Assembly (NCBI RefSeq): GCF_026420865.1
Contig: NZ_JAPCWC010000010.1
Coordinates: 1-64,000 of the forward strand
Length of the DNA stretch: 64,000 nucleotides
Direction: 5' to 3'
From: Novosphingobium clariflavum
Lineage (GTDB): Bacteria; Pseudomonadota; Alphaproteobacteria; Sphingomonadales; Sphingomonadaceae
Shown here: piece by piece, positions 32,894 through 41,243 of the stretch
How the letters are laid out: every line of letters begins with the position of its first letter
How positions within the stretch are numbered: position 1 is the first letter of the stretch
Position numbers and translations under genes: made by a program
The notes under the pieces: generated by a model
The model's database searches: none
Told to the model about the DNA's origin: nothing
What the model saw: only the letters and a program-made list of their open reading frames with translations

Positions 32894-35635
32894 TCAGATA
32901 TGCGCGGTCAGCGAGAAGCCGATCGTGCGTCCGAGGATGTCGTATGTGTCGGGGAAGGTGTTGAAGACACCGCCCGTCGACACATAAGGCGGATTCTTGT
33001 CGAACAGGTTGTAGATGCCGGCGCTGAAGGTGATCGCGTCGGTGAACTCATAGGAGGCCGAAAGGTCGAAGGTGTTCTGCGCCGAGATCGTCTCGGTCGA
33101 ACCGACCGTGCTCGACTTGACCTTGCCGATGCGCTGCCAGTCGAACTGGATCACGCCCTTGTCGAACAGCCAGGAAAGACCGGCGGTGTGACGGTAATCG
33201 GGCTGGACCAGGGTGGTGCCGTCGCTCGAGCAGGTGGCGCCGAAGGTGCCCTTGCACTGCACCGCCGAAACGGTCGAGTTGGCCTGGATCAGGTACGAGG
33301 TGACGATGTTGCCCTGATAGCTCAGGCGCAGGCCCTCGCCCGGCAGGAAAGCGGGATGCAGCGTGTAGCTGGCCGAGATGTCGAAACCGCGCTGGAGCAG
33401 GCGTCCCAGGTTCTGGTTGTTGACATAGGCGTCCTTGAAGGTGCCATCGGCGTTGCGGGTCACCAGCGAGCACAGCGGATTGCTGGCGGTCGGGTTGGTG
33501 ACGTAGCAGCTGGTGATCGCCGCGATCGGCTGGATCACGCCCACCGCGCCGCGCAGGTCAAGCTCGTACCAGTCGACGGTGACGTTGAGGCCCGGCAGGA
33601 AGCGCGGCGTGAACACCGCACCCAGCGTGGTGGTGTAGCCGGTCTCCGGCTTGATGTCCGGGTTGCCGCCATAATAGTAGTTGCCGGTCAGGTAGCTGGC
33701 CGAAGTCGAGTTGGCAGACCCCACGGCCGGGGCGCCGAAGCGGGCGCACTGGGCCGCATCGCCGGTGCCCAGCACGCAGGGATCGCCGCCATAGCGCGGC
33801 TTGAGGCGGTCGACGGTCACCAGGTTGCTGAACGGCAGCGACGACATGCCGGCGGCGAACTCACCGAAGTTCGGCGTGCGCAGGACGCGCTGGTAGGTGC
33901 CGCGCAGGCGCAGGTTGCCGTCGACTTCCCAGTTGCCCTCGACCTTCCAGGTGCCGTGCGTGCCAAACATGTTGTAATCCGACAGACGATAGGCGCCGCC
34001 CACGTCCAGCTTGCGGATCAGCGGCAGGTCGCGCAGCACCGGCACCAGCACTTCGCCGTAGAGTTCCTTGACGTCGAAGTCGCCGCTGTAGGCCGACTGC
34101 ACGCCCTGGCGGTAGGTGTTGCCGGTCAGCAGCGCGGTGTCCTGGTTGATGCTGGCCGTCTCGCGGCGATACTCGAGGCCGACCGCGAAGCCGATCGGGC
34201 CGGCCGGCAGCGAGAACAGCTCTTCCAGCGTGCCGCTCAAGGTCGCCGCCGTCACGAACTGGTCGCGCTTGCGGTCGAAACCTTCGATCGAGCTGCCCAG
34301 CGCCTCGGCAATCCCGCTCTGGTTGGGGCCGAAGATGTTGACGCTGTTGACGATGGAATCGAACTTGTTGGCCCCCGTCGAGCTGGTGACGAGGCCGTCG
34401 CCGGTGATCAGCGTGTGCTCGGTCGAGCGGCCGTACTGGGCGTAGACGTTCCACTTGGTGGCGCCGGTCAGCGGGCCGCGCAGGCCGGTCTGGACCTGCA
34501 GGGTGTTACGCTCGGTCTCGTAGTTGATGAGGCCGAGTTCGGCCAGCGAGCGCGAGACGTTCACCTGCGCCGCGCCGTTGACGAAAGTCAGCTGGTTGCG
34601 GATGTCGTCGGTGAGGTAGGGGTTGCTCTCGCTGATCGAGACGGTGCGGTTCACCGAAACCGGCGTGGCGCCGGGGGTACCGGTCTCCTGGGTGCGCGAA
34701 TTGTTGTACATCACGCGGCCATAGGCCTCGATCTGCGGGGTGATCTCGTACTTGAACAGCGCCGCGGCATTGATGCGCTTGAGCGGCGAGACCAGCGGAT
34801 AGCGGTTCGAGATGTTCGAGGTGGCCGACGGGTTGGTGGTGAACGCGCCGCTGTCGGTGAAGCCGAACTTGCGGCCGCTCGCCACGTCGGTGAAGACGCC
34901 GCCGATGCTGGGGATCGTCTGGTTCGGGGTTTCCGCCCAGTCGCGCTGGCCGGCGCGGATGAGGTCGCGCTGGGTGTAGTCCGCCGCGATGACGATGTGG
35001 CCGCGATCGCCAAGGCCGGTACCGACCATCAGCGAGCCGCCGTACTGTGCGCCGCCATGCTGGGACAGGCGGCTCGTCGCGGTGCCGCGCATGCCTTCGA
35101 AATCGTCGTTGAGGATGAAGTTGACGACACCGGCCACCGCGTCGGCGCCGTAGACCGCGGCCGCGCCGCCGGTCAGCACGTCGACCCGCTTGATCAGCGA
35201 GGCGGGGATCGAGTTGACGTCGGCCGAGTTACGGAAGCTGAACGGCGTGGCGCGGGTGCCGTCGATGAGGACGAGCGAGCGGCTCTGGCCGAAGTTGCGC
35301 AGTTCGAGAACCTGGGCGCCGAAGGCGTCGCTGCCCTGCGAACCCTGGCGAACACCGCCGGAAAGCTGGGGCAGCTTGGTGGAGAAGTCCTCCACCGTCA
35401 GCGCCGCCTGCAGCTTGATCTGCTGCTCGCCGGTGGAAACGACAGGGCTGCTGGAAGTCAGGCCGGCCACGGGGATTCGGGTGCCGGTGACGACGATTTC
35501 GGCGGCGGCGCTGGTATCGTCGGCGGGGGCAGAATCGGCGGACTGGGCGAACGCCGTGCCCTGCGACAGGGCAATCGCCAGCGCTGTGGTGGCGACCATG
35601 GTCCTTTGAAACTTAACCATTTTTGACTTCCTCAT
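32894..35635 (-). CDS. TonB-dependent receptor, probably for murein or chitin fragments
   Basis: Outer-membrane TonB-dependent transporter of 913 residues. A signal peptide (MVATTALAIALSQGTAFAQ) is followed by the plug domain (EIVVTGTRIPVAGL, LVLIDGTRATPFSFRNSADVNSIP, GGAAAVYGADAVAGVVNF), a long 22-strand barrel, and a C-terminal aromatic-type end (IGFSLTAHI). It belongs to the broad Sphingomonas/Caulobacter receptor group used for sugars and peptides, not the siderophore type. I chose the ATG at 35633-35635, preceded by AGGGAA. The location amid murQ, anmK and nag genes suggests uptake of muropeptide or GlcNAc oligomers. Confidence 0.92.
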   Translation of the reverse strand: MRKSKMVKFQRTMVATTALAIALSQGTAFAQSADSAPADDTSAAAEIVVTGTRIPVAGLTSSSPVVSTGEQQIKLQAALTVEDFSTKLPQLSGGVRQGSQGSDAFGAQVLELRNFGQSRSLVLIDGTRATPFSFRNSADVNSIPASLIKRVDVLTGGAAAVYGADAVAGVVNFILNDDFEGMRGTATSRLSQHGGAQYGGSLMVGTGLGDRGHIVIAADYTQRDLIRAGQRDWAETPNQTIPSIGGVFTDVASGRKFGFTDSGAFTTNPSATSNISNRYPLVSPLKRINAAALFKYEITPQIEAYGRVMYNNSRTQETGTPGATPVSVNRTVSISESNPYLTDDIRNQLTFVNGAAQVNVSRSLAELGLINYETERNTLQVQTGLRGPLTGATKWNVYAQYGRSTEHTLITGDGLVTSSTGANKFDSIVNSVNIFGPNQSGIAEALGSSIEGFDRKRDQFVTAATLSGTLEELFSLPAGPIGFAVGLEYRRETASINQDTALLTGNTYRQGVQSAYSGDFDVKELYGEVLVPVLRDLPLIRKLDVGGAYRLSDYNMFGTHGTWKVEGNWEVDGNLRLRGTYQRVLRTPNFGEFAAGMSSLPFSNLVTVDRLKPRYGGDPCVLGTGDAAQCARFGAPAVGSANSTSASYLTGNYYYGGNPDIKPETGYTTTLGAVFTPRFLPGLNVTVDWYELDLRGAVGVIQPIAAITSCYVTNPTASNPLCSLVTRNADGTFKDAYVNNQNLGRLLQRGFDISASYTLHPAFLPGEGLRLSYQGNIVTSYLIQANSTVSAVQCKGTFGATCSSDGTTLVQPDYRHTAGLSWLFDKGVIQFDWQRIGKVKSSTVGSTETISAQNTFDLSASYEFTDAITFSAGIYNLFDKNPPYVSTGGVFNTFPDTYDILGRTIGFSLTAHI

Positions 35636-35687
35636 TGTCGTTTCCCTGGCGCCGGAGTGCGTTGCCCCGGCACATTTTTGCACCATG

Positions 35688-35699
35688 CATACCTGTATG
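35688..35699. promoter_or_regulatory. Candidate operator upstream of the TonB receptor
   Basis: CATAC-CT-GTATG is a perfect palindrome in the AT-rich promoter region of the receptor gene. GntR/HutC regulators often bind such short palindromes. Binding by the nearby NagR-like protein is only a guess. Confidence 0.35.
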
Positions 35700-35749
35700 G
35701 GATATGTAAAGCGCTGGTATTTTATTGGTAATATTTTCTGGAGAAGTTC

Positions 35750-36856
35750 TCAGACCACTCCGGCCAGAGCCGTGTCCGGCCGCCAGATCGCCCCGCCGGT
35801 GAGCGGGCGCCCGACCCCGGTGGTGCCGGGGTAGGTCAGCGGCAATCCGCGCAGGCTGCGCGCCGCCAGGAAGGCCATCGCCTCGGCCTCGACATAGTCG
35901 CCGCGCAGGCCGACCTCGTCCGCCGTCCGGCAATCGCCGAGACGCGCGCGCAGCGCCTGCATCAGCGTGGGATTGTGGCTCCCGCCGCCGCACACGATCC
36001 ACACCTTCGGGGGCGCGGGCAGCAACCGCAGCGACGCCCGCACCGCTTCCGCCGTGAACGCCGTCAGCGTCGCCGCCGCATCTTCCAGCGAACGGGCGCC
36101 CGCCCATTCGAGCGGAAAATCGTAACGGTCAAGCGACTTCGGACCCGATCCCCGGAAATGTTCGTGCTCCAGCAGCGCCGCCAGCACCGCCGCGTCGACC
36201 GTGCCCGCCGCCGCGATCCGCCCGCCCTCGTCATAGCGACCGGCGCCGCGCGCCTGCACCACCTGGTCGATCAGGCCATTGCCCGGCCCGGTGTCGAACG
36301 CCACCAGCGAACCGTCCGCGCCGATCCACGTGAGGTTCGCCACGCCGCCGAGATTGAGGAACGCGATCGGTCCCGCAAGGCCCAGCCGCTCCGCCAGCGC
36401 GGCATGATAGGCGGGCACCAGCGGCGCCCCCTGCCCGCCCGCCAGCAGATCGTCCTGCCGCATCTGCGCAACCACCGAAACGCCCAGCGCATCGGCCAAT
36501 ACCTGCGGATCGCCGATCTGCACGGACAGCCGCCGTTCGGGTCGGTGCAGCAGCGTCTGCCCATGGAAACCGACCAGATCGGGCCTGCGCCCGGCCCGTG
36601 CGATCACCAGCTCACCGGCGCGCAGATGCGCCGCCTCGATCACTTCGGCCGCCAGCGCGAACGAGTGCGGCCTTGCGCCATACCCGTTCCAGACCAGCGC
36701 ATCGCGCGTGGCCTTTTCCAGCGCATCCCGCTCCGGCGCCGAATAGGCGGTCATCGCCCCGGGCCCGAAGGCCGCGATCCGCTCCCCATCGGTTTCCACC
36801 AGCGCCACGTCGACGCCGTCGAGCGAGGTTCCGCTCATGTACCCCATGACCAGCAT
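35750..36856 (-). CDS. anmK: Anhydro-N-acetylmuramic acid kinase
   Basis: Cytoplasmic kinase of 368 residues that opens and phosphorylates 1,6-anhydroMurNAc to MurNAc-6-P, the MurQ substrate. Motifs are GYMSGTSLDGVDVALVET at the N-terminus, VGFHGQTLLHRP, LNLGGVANLTW, FDTGPGNGLID and VCGGGSHNP. Its start overlaps by one base the stop of the PP2C-like gene upstream, so the two are co-transcribed. With MurQ it forms the core of peptidoglycan sugar recovery in this cluster. Confidence 0.96.
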   Translation of the reverse strand: MLVMGYMSGTSLDGVDVALVETDGERIAAFGPGAMTAYSAPERDALEKATRDALVWNGYGARPHSFALAAEVIEAAHLRAGELVIARAGRRPDLVGFHGQTLLHRPERRLSVQIGDPQVLADALGVSVVAQMRQDDLLAGGQGAPLVPAYHAALAERLGLAGPIAFLNLGGVANLTWIGADGSLVAFDTGPGNGLIDQVVQARGAGRYDEGGRIAAAGTVDAAVLAALLEHEHFRGSGPKSLDRYDFPLEWAGARSLEDAAATLTAFTAEAVRASLRLLPAPPKVWIVCGGGSHNPTLMQALRARLGDCRTADEVGLRGDYVEAEAMAFLAARSLRGLPLTYPGTTGVGRPLTGGAIWRPDTALAGVV

Positions 36857-37713
36857 CAGCCGTCATTCTCCCAACTACAGATGACAAGGCTGGCATCGTC
36901 GTGCCGCTTGACCCGCGCGAATTGGCGCAGGGATTCCGGTGCGCTTTCGAGCGCGCGCAGCCGCGCCAGCCAGTGCGCCCAGTCCTGCGCCCCGGAAATG
37001 GCGAGCAGATCGGCGGGCTCCGCCGCATCGAACACTTCGAAAAGGCGCAGAAAACCGTCGCTGGCCAGAGCGAAACGCTGCCCCGGCCGGACCGGGAAGC
37101 GCACCTGCCAGACATGATCCGCCGCCCGCGGCTCGGTGCCGAGCACCCAATAGCCATTCACCCGGTTCATCAATTGCCGATTGGCGATGAGGCCCGGCAT
37201 CAGCCGCTGCTTGAGCGCCTCGGGCGCGATCTCGCCCTCCTCGGCCAGAATCTGCCGCATCGCCGCTATCGTGCGCGCCTCGATGGCATCGAGCGCCGAA
37301 CTGCCGAAAACCTGACCGTCTTGCGCGATCACGCGGCAATCGGCGAGCGTCGTGATCTCCGCCTCGCCGCCGATCACCCGCACCATCGCGAAAGCCGCCG
37401 AGGGATGTTCATGCGCCGCTGCCGCCGGGCCGAGCTGCTCACGGCCCAGCGCCTCGCCGCATTGACGCATGACCTGCCGCAGCAGTTCCACCGTCGGAAT
37501 ATCCGGGCTTTCCGCCAGCCCTTGAGCCAGCAGCGCATTGGCCTTTTGCGCCAGCCAGAAGGCGTCGCTGGGCGCATCGAGCAGCCTGGGGCCAATGCCG
37601 GTCGCCCCGTCGATCACCCAGGCCGCATTGCCGTGATGGCCGACGCAATCCTCGTTGATGCCACCGTGGACACGACCCTGGCCATCGGAGGCGGCAATCT
37701 CGATCCTGAGCAT
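36856..37713 (-). CDS. PP2C-like serine/threonine phosphatase domain protein
   Basis: A 285-residue cytoplasmic protein that looks like a divergent PP2C (PPM) phosphatase. Likely metal-site residues are in INEDCVG and AWVIDGATGI near the N-terminus, ALASDGFLRLF matches the central SDG motif, and HDDASLVIC matches the C-terminal DD(A/I)T motif. It overlaps anmK by one base and is divergent from the nagB-type gene. A phosphatase inside an amino-sugar operon is unusual; it could act on a protein or a small phosphate. I chose the ATG at 37711-37713, preceded by GGGAGAAG, rather than a longer frame reaching into the promoter. Confidence 0.75.
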   Translation of the reverse strand: MLRIEIAASDGQGRVHGGINEDCVGHHGNAAWVIDGATGIGPRLLDAPSDAFWLAQKANALLAQGLAESPDIPTVELLRQVMRQCGEALGREQLGPAAAAHEHPSAAFAMVRVIGGEAEITTLADCRVIAQDGQVFGSSALDAIEARTIAAMRQILAEEGEIAPEALKQRLMPGLIANRQLMNRVNGYWVLGTEPRAADHVWQVRFPVRPGQRFALASDGFLRLFEVFDAAEPADLLAISGAQDWAHWLARLRALESAPESLRQFARVKRHDDASLVICSWENDG

Positions 37714-37790
37714 CGGCTTCTCCCAGCTTGCGACTCTCATGCAGCCCATTCGGAACACCGGACCGGTATCATGCAGCCGGGAAGAATAAA

Positions 37791-37829
37791 ACCACTTTAA
37801 TGCCACTTGTGTCGAAAGGTGAAAGTGGT
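37791..37829. promoter_or_regulatory. Candidate operator region with three CCACTT half-sites
   Basis: ACCACTT (37791-37797), GCCACTT (37802-37808) and the inverted AAGTGGT (37823-37829) cluster in the divergent gap between the PP2C-anmK unit and the nag operon. They are good candidates for the local amino-sugar regulator; this is inference. Confidence 0.4.
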
Positions 37830-37841
37830 ATCTCTCAGAGC

Positions 37842-38918
37842 ATGACCCTAACCACACCTGAAACGCACCTAAGCGCACCAGAGGCCGAAACCCTGATGGC
37901 GCGGGAGGCCCGCGAAGCCCCGCTGCGCTGCACCGAGCAGTTGCAGTGCAATGCCGAACTGGTGCGCGAGGCCGGTCGCCGCCTGCGCGCGCTGGCCCCG
38001 CCGTTCGCCGCCACCCTCGCCCGTGGCAGCTCCGATCAGGCCGCCGCCTTTGCCAAGTTCCTGCTGGAGACCCATGCCGGGGTGCCCACGCTGAGCCATG
38101 CGCCCTCGGTCGGCTCGCTCTACCATGCCACGTCGCCGCGCTTTGCCGGGGTGCCGCTGATCGCCATCTCGCAGTCCGGCCGCAGCCCCGACCTGCTCGC
38201 CGCGGCGCAAGACGCCAAGGCGCAGGGCGCGGTGGTGATCGCCGTGGTCAACGACGCACAGTCCCCGCTGGCCGAACTCGCCGAGATCGTCATTCCGGTG
38301 CACGCCGGGCCGGAAACCAGCGTGGCCGCCACCAAGAGCTTTGTCTGCACGCTTGTCGCGCTCACCCATCTGGTGGCCGAATGGAGCGAGGACGCGGCCC
38401 TGCTCGCCGCGCTCGAGGGCGCGGGCGAGGTTCTCGAAGCCGCCGCCGCGGCCGACTGGACCGAGGCGGTCGAACTGCTGAAGGATGCCGGCGACATGCT
38501 GGTGCTGGGCCGCGGCCCGACCCTGCCGATCGCCGGCGAGGCCGCGCTCAAGCTCAAGGAAACCTCCAGCCTCCATGCCGAGGCCTTCAGCAGCGCCGAA
38601 GTCGCGCACGGACCGATGACGCTGGTGGGTGCGGGCGATCCGGTGCTGGTGCTTGCCCCGCTCGACGTCGCCCGCACGGGCCTGCGCGAGCGGCTGGACG
38701 ACTTTGCCGCGCGCGGGGCCAAAGTCATCGCCGCCGGCATGGCCGAGGACATCGCCCCGGCCGCGCTGGCCCTGCCCTCGCGCAGCGACGTCCACCCGGT
38801 GCTGGGCGCCATCGCCGCGATCCAGAGCTTCTACGGCCTTGCCAATGCCCTGTCGCTGGCGCGCGGCCGCAACCCGGACAATCCGCCCCATCTCAACAAA
38901 GTGACGCGCACGTTATGA
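37842..38918 (+). CDS. nagB: SIS-type glucosamine-6-phosphate deaminase (NagB-II)
   Basis: Cytoplasmic protein of 358 residues with two SIS domains, the isomerase half of GlmS without the glutaminase domain. This is the NagB-II form that turns GlcN-6-P into fructose-6-P and ammonia in many proteobacteria. Motifs are ARGSSDQAA, IAISQSGRSPDLLAAAQDAK, GPETSVAATKSF, VLGRGPTLPIAGEAALKLKET and AEVAHGPMTLV. An AgaS-like role is possible, but the following nagA supports NagB-II. I chose the ATG at 37842; an in-frame ATG at 37800 falls inside the putative operator. Its stop overlaps the nagA start. Confidence 0.87.
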   Translation: MTLTTPETHLSAPEAETLMAREAREAPLRCTEQLQCNAELVREAGRRLRALAPPFAATLARGSSDQAAAFAKFLLETHAGVPTLSHAPSVGSLYHATSPRFAGVPLIAISQSGRSPDLLAAAQDAKAQGAVVIAVVNDAQSPLAELAEIVIPVHAGPETSVAATKSFVCTLVALTHLVAEWSEDAALLAALEGAGEVLEAAAAADWTEAVELLKDAGDMLVLGRGPTLPIAGEAALKLKETSSLHAEAFSSAEVAHGPMTLVGAGDPVLVLAPLDVARTGLRERLDDFAARGAKVIAAGMAEDIAPAALALPSRSDVHPVLGAIAAIQSFYGLANALSLARGRNPDNPPHLNKVTRTL

Positions 38919-40168
38919 GCCGCTCGGCTATGACCCCGGAAATGATCCCCGGAACGCCTGAGGCGATTCGTTCCCGCACCGCGCCTGTCGGCGCCCGCAC
39001 CGCGCCTGTCGGCGCCCGCACCGCACTTGTCGGCGCCCGCATCGTGCTGGCCGACCGCGTGGTCGAGGATCAGGCGCTGCTGCTTGCCGGCGATCGCATC
39101 CTCGGCCTCGCACCGCGCGATGCCCTGCCCGAGGATTGCCTGGTCGAGCAGATGGGCGGCGGCTGGCTGCTGCCCGGCTTCATCGACGTGCAGGTCAACG
39201 GCGGCGGCGACGTGCTGCTGAACGACAGCCCGACGGTGGAGGGCATCCGCGCCATCGCCCGCGCCCATCGCCGCTATGGCACCACCGGCCTGCTGCCGAC
39301 GCTCATCAGCGACTATGCCGAGGCGGTGGACGCGGCGATCGCGGCCGGTGAGGCGGCGCTGGCCGAAGGGGTTCCCGGCGTGCTCGGCGTCCATATCGAA
39401 GGCCCGCACCTCAATCCCGCCAAGAAGGGCATCCACGATCAGACCCGCTTCGCGCCGGTCGATGCCGAAGTGATCGCCCGGCTCGCCGCGCCGACGCTGG
39501 GCCGCCGCGTGGTGACGCTGGCGCCCGAACTGGCGCCGGCGGGATCGGTGCGCGCGCTGAGCGAGGCGGGCATTCTCGTCTGCGCGGGCCACAGCATGGC
39601 CGATTACCAGCAGAGCCACGCCGCGCTGGCCGAAGGGCTGGCCGGGTTTACCCACCTGTTCAACGCGATGACCCAGTTCCTCAGCCGCGATCCCGGCATG
39701 GTCGGGGCGGCGCTGGAAGACCGCGCCAGCTACTGTGGGCTGATCGTCGACGGCTTCCACGTCCACCCCGCCGCCATGCGGGTTGCCATCAAGGCGCGCG
39801 GCACCGAGGGCATCATGCTGGTGACCGACGCGATGCCGCCGGTGGGCGGCACGCGCGGCGCCTTCACGCTGATGGGTACCGAGATCACCGTGGCGGACGG
39901 CAAGTGCACCGGCCCCGACGGCACTCTGGCGGGATCGGCGCTGACGATGGCCGAGGCGCTGCGCAACACGATGGACATGCTCTGCTGCGACATCGTCACC
40001 GCCTCGCGCATGGCCAGCGGCAATCCTGCGCGGTTCCTGCGGCTGGAGCACGAGACCGGCACCATCGCGCCGGGCCTGCGCGCCGATCTCGTGCTGCTGG
40101 ACGAGGCGCGCCGCGTGCGCGCCACCTGGATCGGCGGCGAGCGCGACGATCTGGGAGAAGACGCGTGA
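38915..40168 (+). CDS. nagA: N-acetylglucosamine-6-phosphate deacetylase
   Basis: Amidohydrolase of 417 residues that deacetylates GlcNAc-6-P to GlcN-6-P. Family motifs are GFIDVQVNGGGDV, GVHIEGPHLNPAKKGIH with the metal-binding Glu, AGHSMADYQ, THLFNAM, DGFHVHP and the catalytic Asp in VTDAMPPVGG. The first ~40 residues hold three copies of a seven-residue unit (RTAPVGA, RTAPVGA, RTALVGA) just before the conserved start ARIVLADRVVED, so this leader is not part of the fold. It overlaps both neighbours and lies in the middle of the nag operon. Confidence 0.96.
   Translation: MSRSAMTPEMIPGTPEAIRSRTAPVGARTAPVGARTALVGARIVLADRVVEDQALLLAGDRILGLAPRDALPEDCLVEQMGGGWLLPGFIDVQVNGGGDVLLNDSPTVEGIRAIARAHRRYGTTGLLPTLISDYAEAVDAAIAAGEAALAEGVPGVLGVHIEGPHLNPAKKGIHDQTRFAPVDAEVIARLAAPTLGRRVVTLAPELAPAGSVRALSEAGILVCAGHSMADYQQSHAALAEGLAGFTHLFNAMTQFLSRDPGMVGAALEDRASYCGLIVDGFHVHPAAMRVAIKARGTEGIMLVTDAMPPVGGTRGAFTLMGTEITVADGKCTGPDGTLAGSALTMAEALRNTMDMLCCDIVTASRMASGNPARFLRLEHETGTIAPGLRADLVLLDEARRVRATWIGGERDDLGEDA
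38975..39037 (+). repeat. Three tandem 21-base repeats inside nagA
   Basis: A 21-base unit starting CGCACCGCGCCTGTCGG at 38975 repeats at 38996 and, with two changes, at 39017. A fourth, decayed unit follows. Each adds seven residues to the NagA N-terminus. Confidence 0.85.
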
Positions 40169-41229
40169 CCCCGCCGCTCGGGCTGATCGAGGGCCGCTTC
40201 GGGCGGATCTGGGACGCGGCCGAGCGCAGCCACGTGGTGCGCACGCTGGCCGCGGCCGGTTACGGTTTCTACCACTATGGCCCCAAGGCCGACCGTTCGC
40301 TGCGGCGCGAATGGCGCAAGGCGCATGACCTCGCCCAGAGCGAGGCGCTCGCCCGGCTTTCCGCCGAATGCCGCGCGGCGGGCATGCGTTTCGGCATGGC
40401 GATCACCCCGGTCGGCTCCACCCACCCCTTCGACGATGCCGCGCGGGCCGACCTTGCCCGCCGCATCGCCGACCTCGATGCCATCGGCATCGACGATCTG
40501 GCCGTGCTGTTCGACGATCTGCGCGGCGACATGCCGGAGCTGGCCCAGCGGCAGGCCGATGTCGTCAACTTCTGCGCGGGGCTGACCAGGGCCACGCAGG
40601 TCTATACCTGCCCGACCTATTATTCCGACGATCCGGTGCTCGACCTGGTCTTCGCGGACCGTCCGGCGGACTATCTCGGCACGCTTGGGCGGCAGCTCGA
40701 CAGCGCCGTGCAGGTCTACTGGACCGGCGAGGAAGTCTGCGCGAAGGAAATCGGCCCCGCGCATCTCGAACGCGTTGCCGGCGAGCTCGGCCGCAAGGTC
40801 TGCCTGTGGGACAACTGGCCGGTCAACGACGGGGCGCGGATGTCGCGGTTCCTGCACCTGCGCGCCTTCACCGGCCGTCCGGCGGCGATTGCCGACCACA
40901 TCACCGGCCATGCGGTCAACCCGGCGATCCAGGCCCACCTCGGCTGCATTCCGGCGCTGACGCTGCCGATGCTCTATGCGCAAGGGGACCGCTATGCCTA
41001 CGGCGCCGCCTTCGATGCCGCCGCACGCACGCTGCTCGGCGCGGAATTCACGCAGCGGCTGCGGCAGGACCTTCCGGCGCTGCAGGACGTCGGCTACGAG
41101 CGCCTCGGCGCGCGGGCGGACCGCCTGCGCGCACGGTATCGGGACATCGATCACCCCGCCGCGCGCGAGATCCTGCGCTGGCTGGACGGCCATGACCTGA
41201 TGACCGACGACGAGGTCCAGACCCAGTAA
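40165..41229 (+). CDS. GH84-like beta-N-acetylglucosaminidase, cytoplasmic
   Basis: A 354-residue protein resembling the catalytic domain of GH84 (NAGidase/O-GlcNAcase). LGLIEGRFGRIWDAAERSHVV, GYGFYHYGPKADRSLRREWR, the catalytic Asp pair in LAVLFDDLRGDMP, VQVYWTGEEVC and LWDNWPVNDG follow the family order. No signal peptide is present, unlike secreted GH84 enzymes, so it probably acts in the cytoplasm on imported GlcNAc-containing fragments. It starts with GTG inside the nagA stop. Released GlcNAc can be taken by the kinase encoded two genes on. Removal of O-GlcNAc from proteins is an alternative role, but no support for it is seen here. Confidence 0.82.
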   Translation: MTPPLGLIEGRFGRIWDAAERSHVVRTLAAAGYGFYHYGPKADRSLRREWRKAHDLAQSEALARLSAECRAAGMRFGMAITPVGSTHPFDDAARADLARRIADLDAIGIDDLAVLFDDLRGDMPELAQRQADVVNFCAGLTRATQVYTCPTYYSDDPVLDLVFADRPADYLGTLGRQLDSAVQVYWTGEEVCAKEIGPAHLERVAGELGRKVCLWDNWPVNDGARMSRFLHLRAFTGRPAAIADHITGHAVNPAIQAHLGCIPALTLPMLYAQGDRYAYGAAFDAAARTLLGAEFTQRLRQDLPALQDVGYERLGARADRLRARYRDIDHPAAREILRWLDGHDLMTDDEVQTQ

Positions 41230-41243
41230 GCGGGAAACACGCG

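Noticed and set aside
32900..35626. Long plus-strand open frame opposite the TonB receptor gene
   Set aside because: It mirrors the receptor gene, has Arg/Gly/Asp/Val-rich composition typical of the antisense of GC-rich coding DNA, and no recognisable domain.
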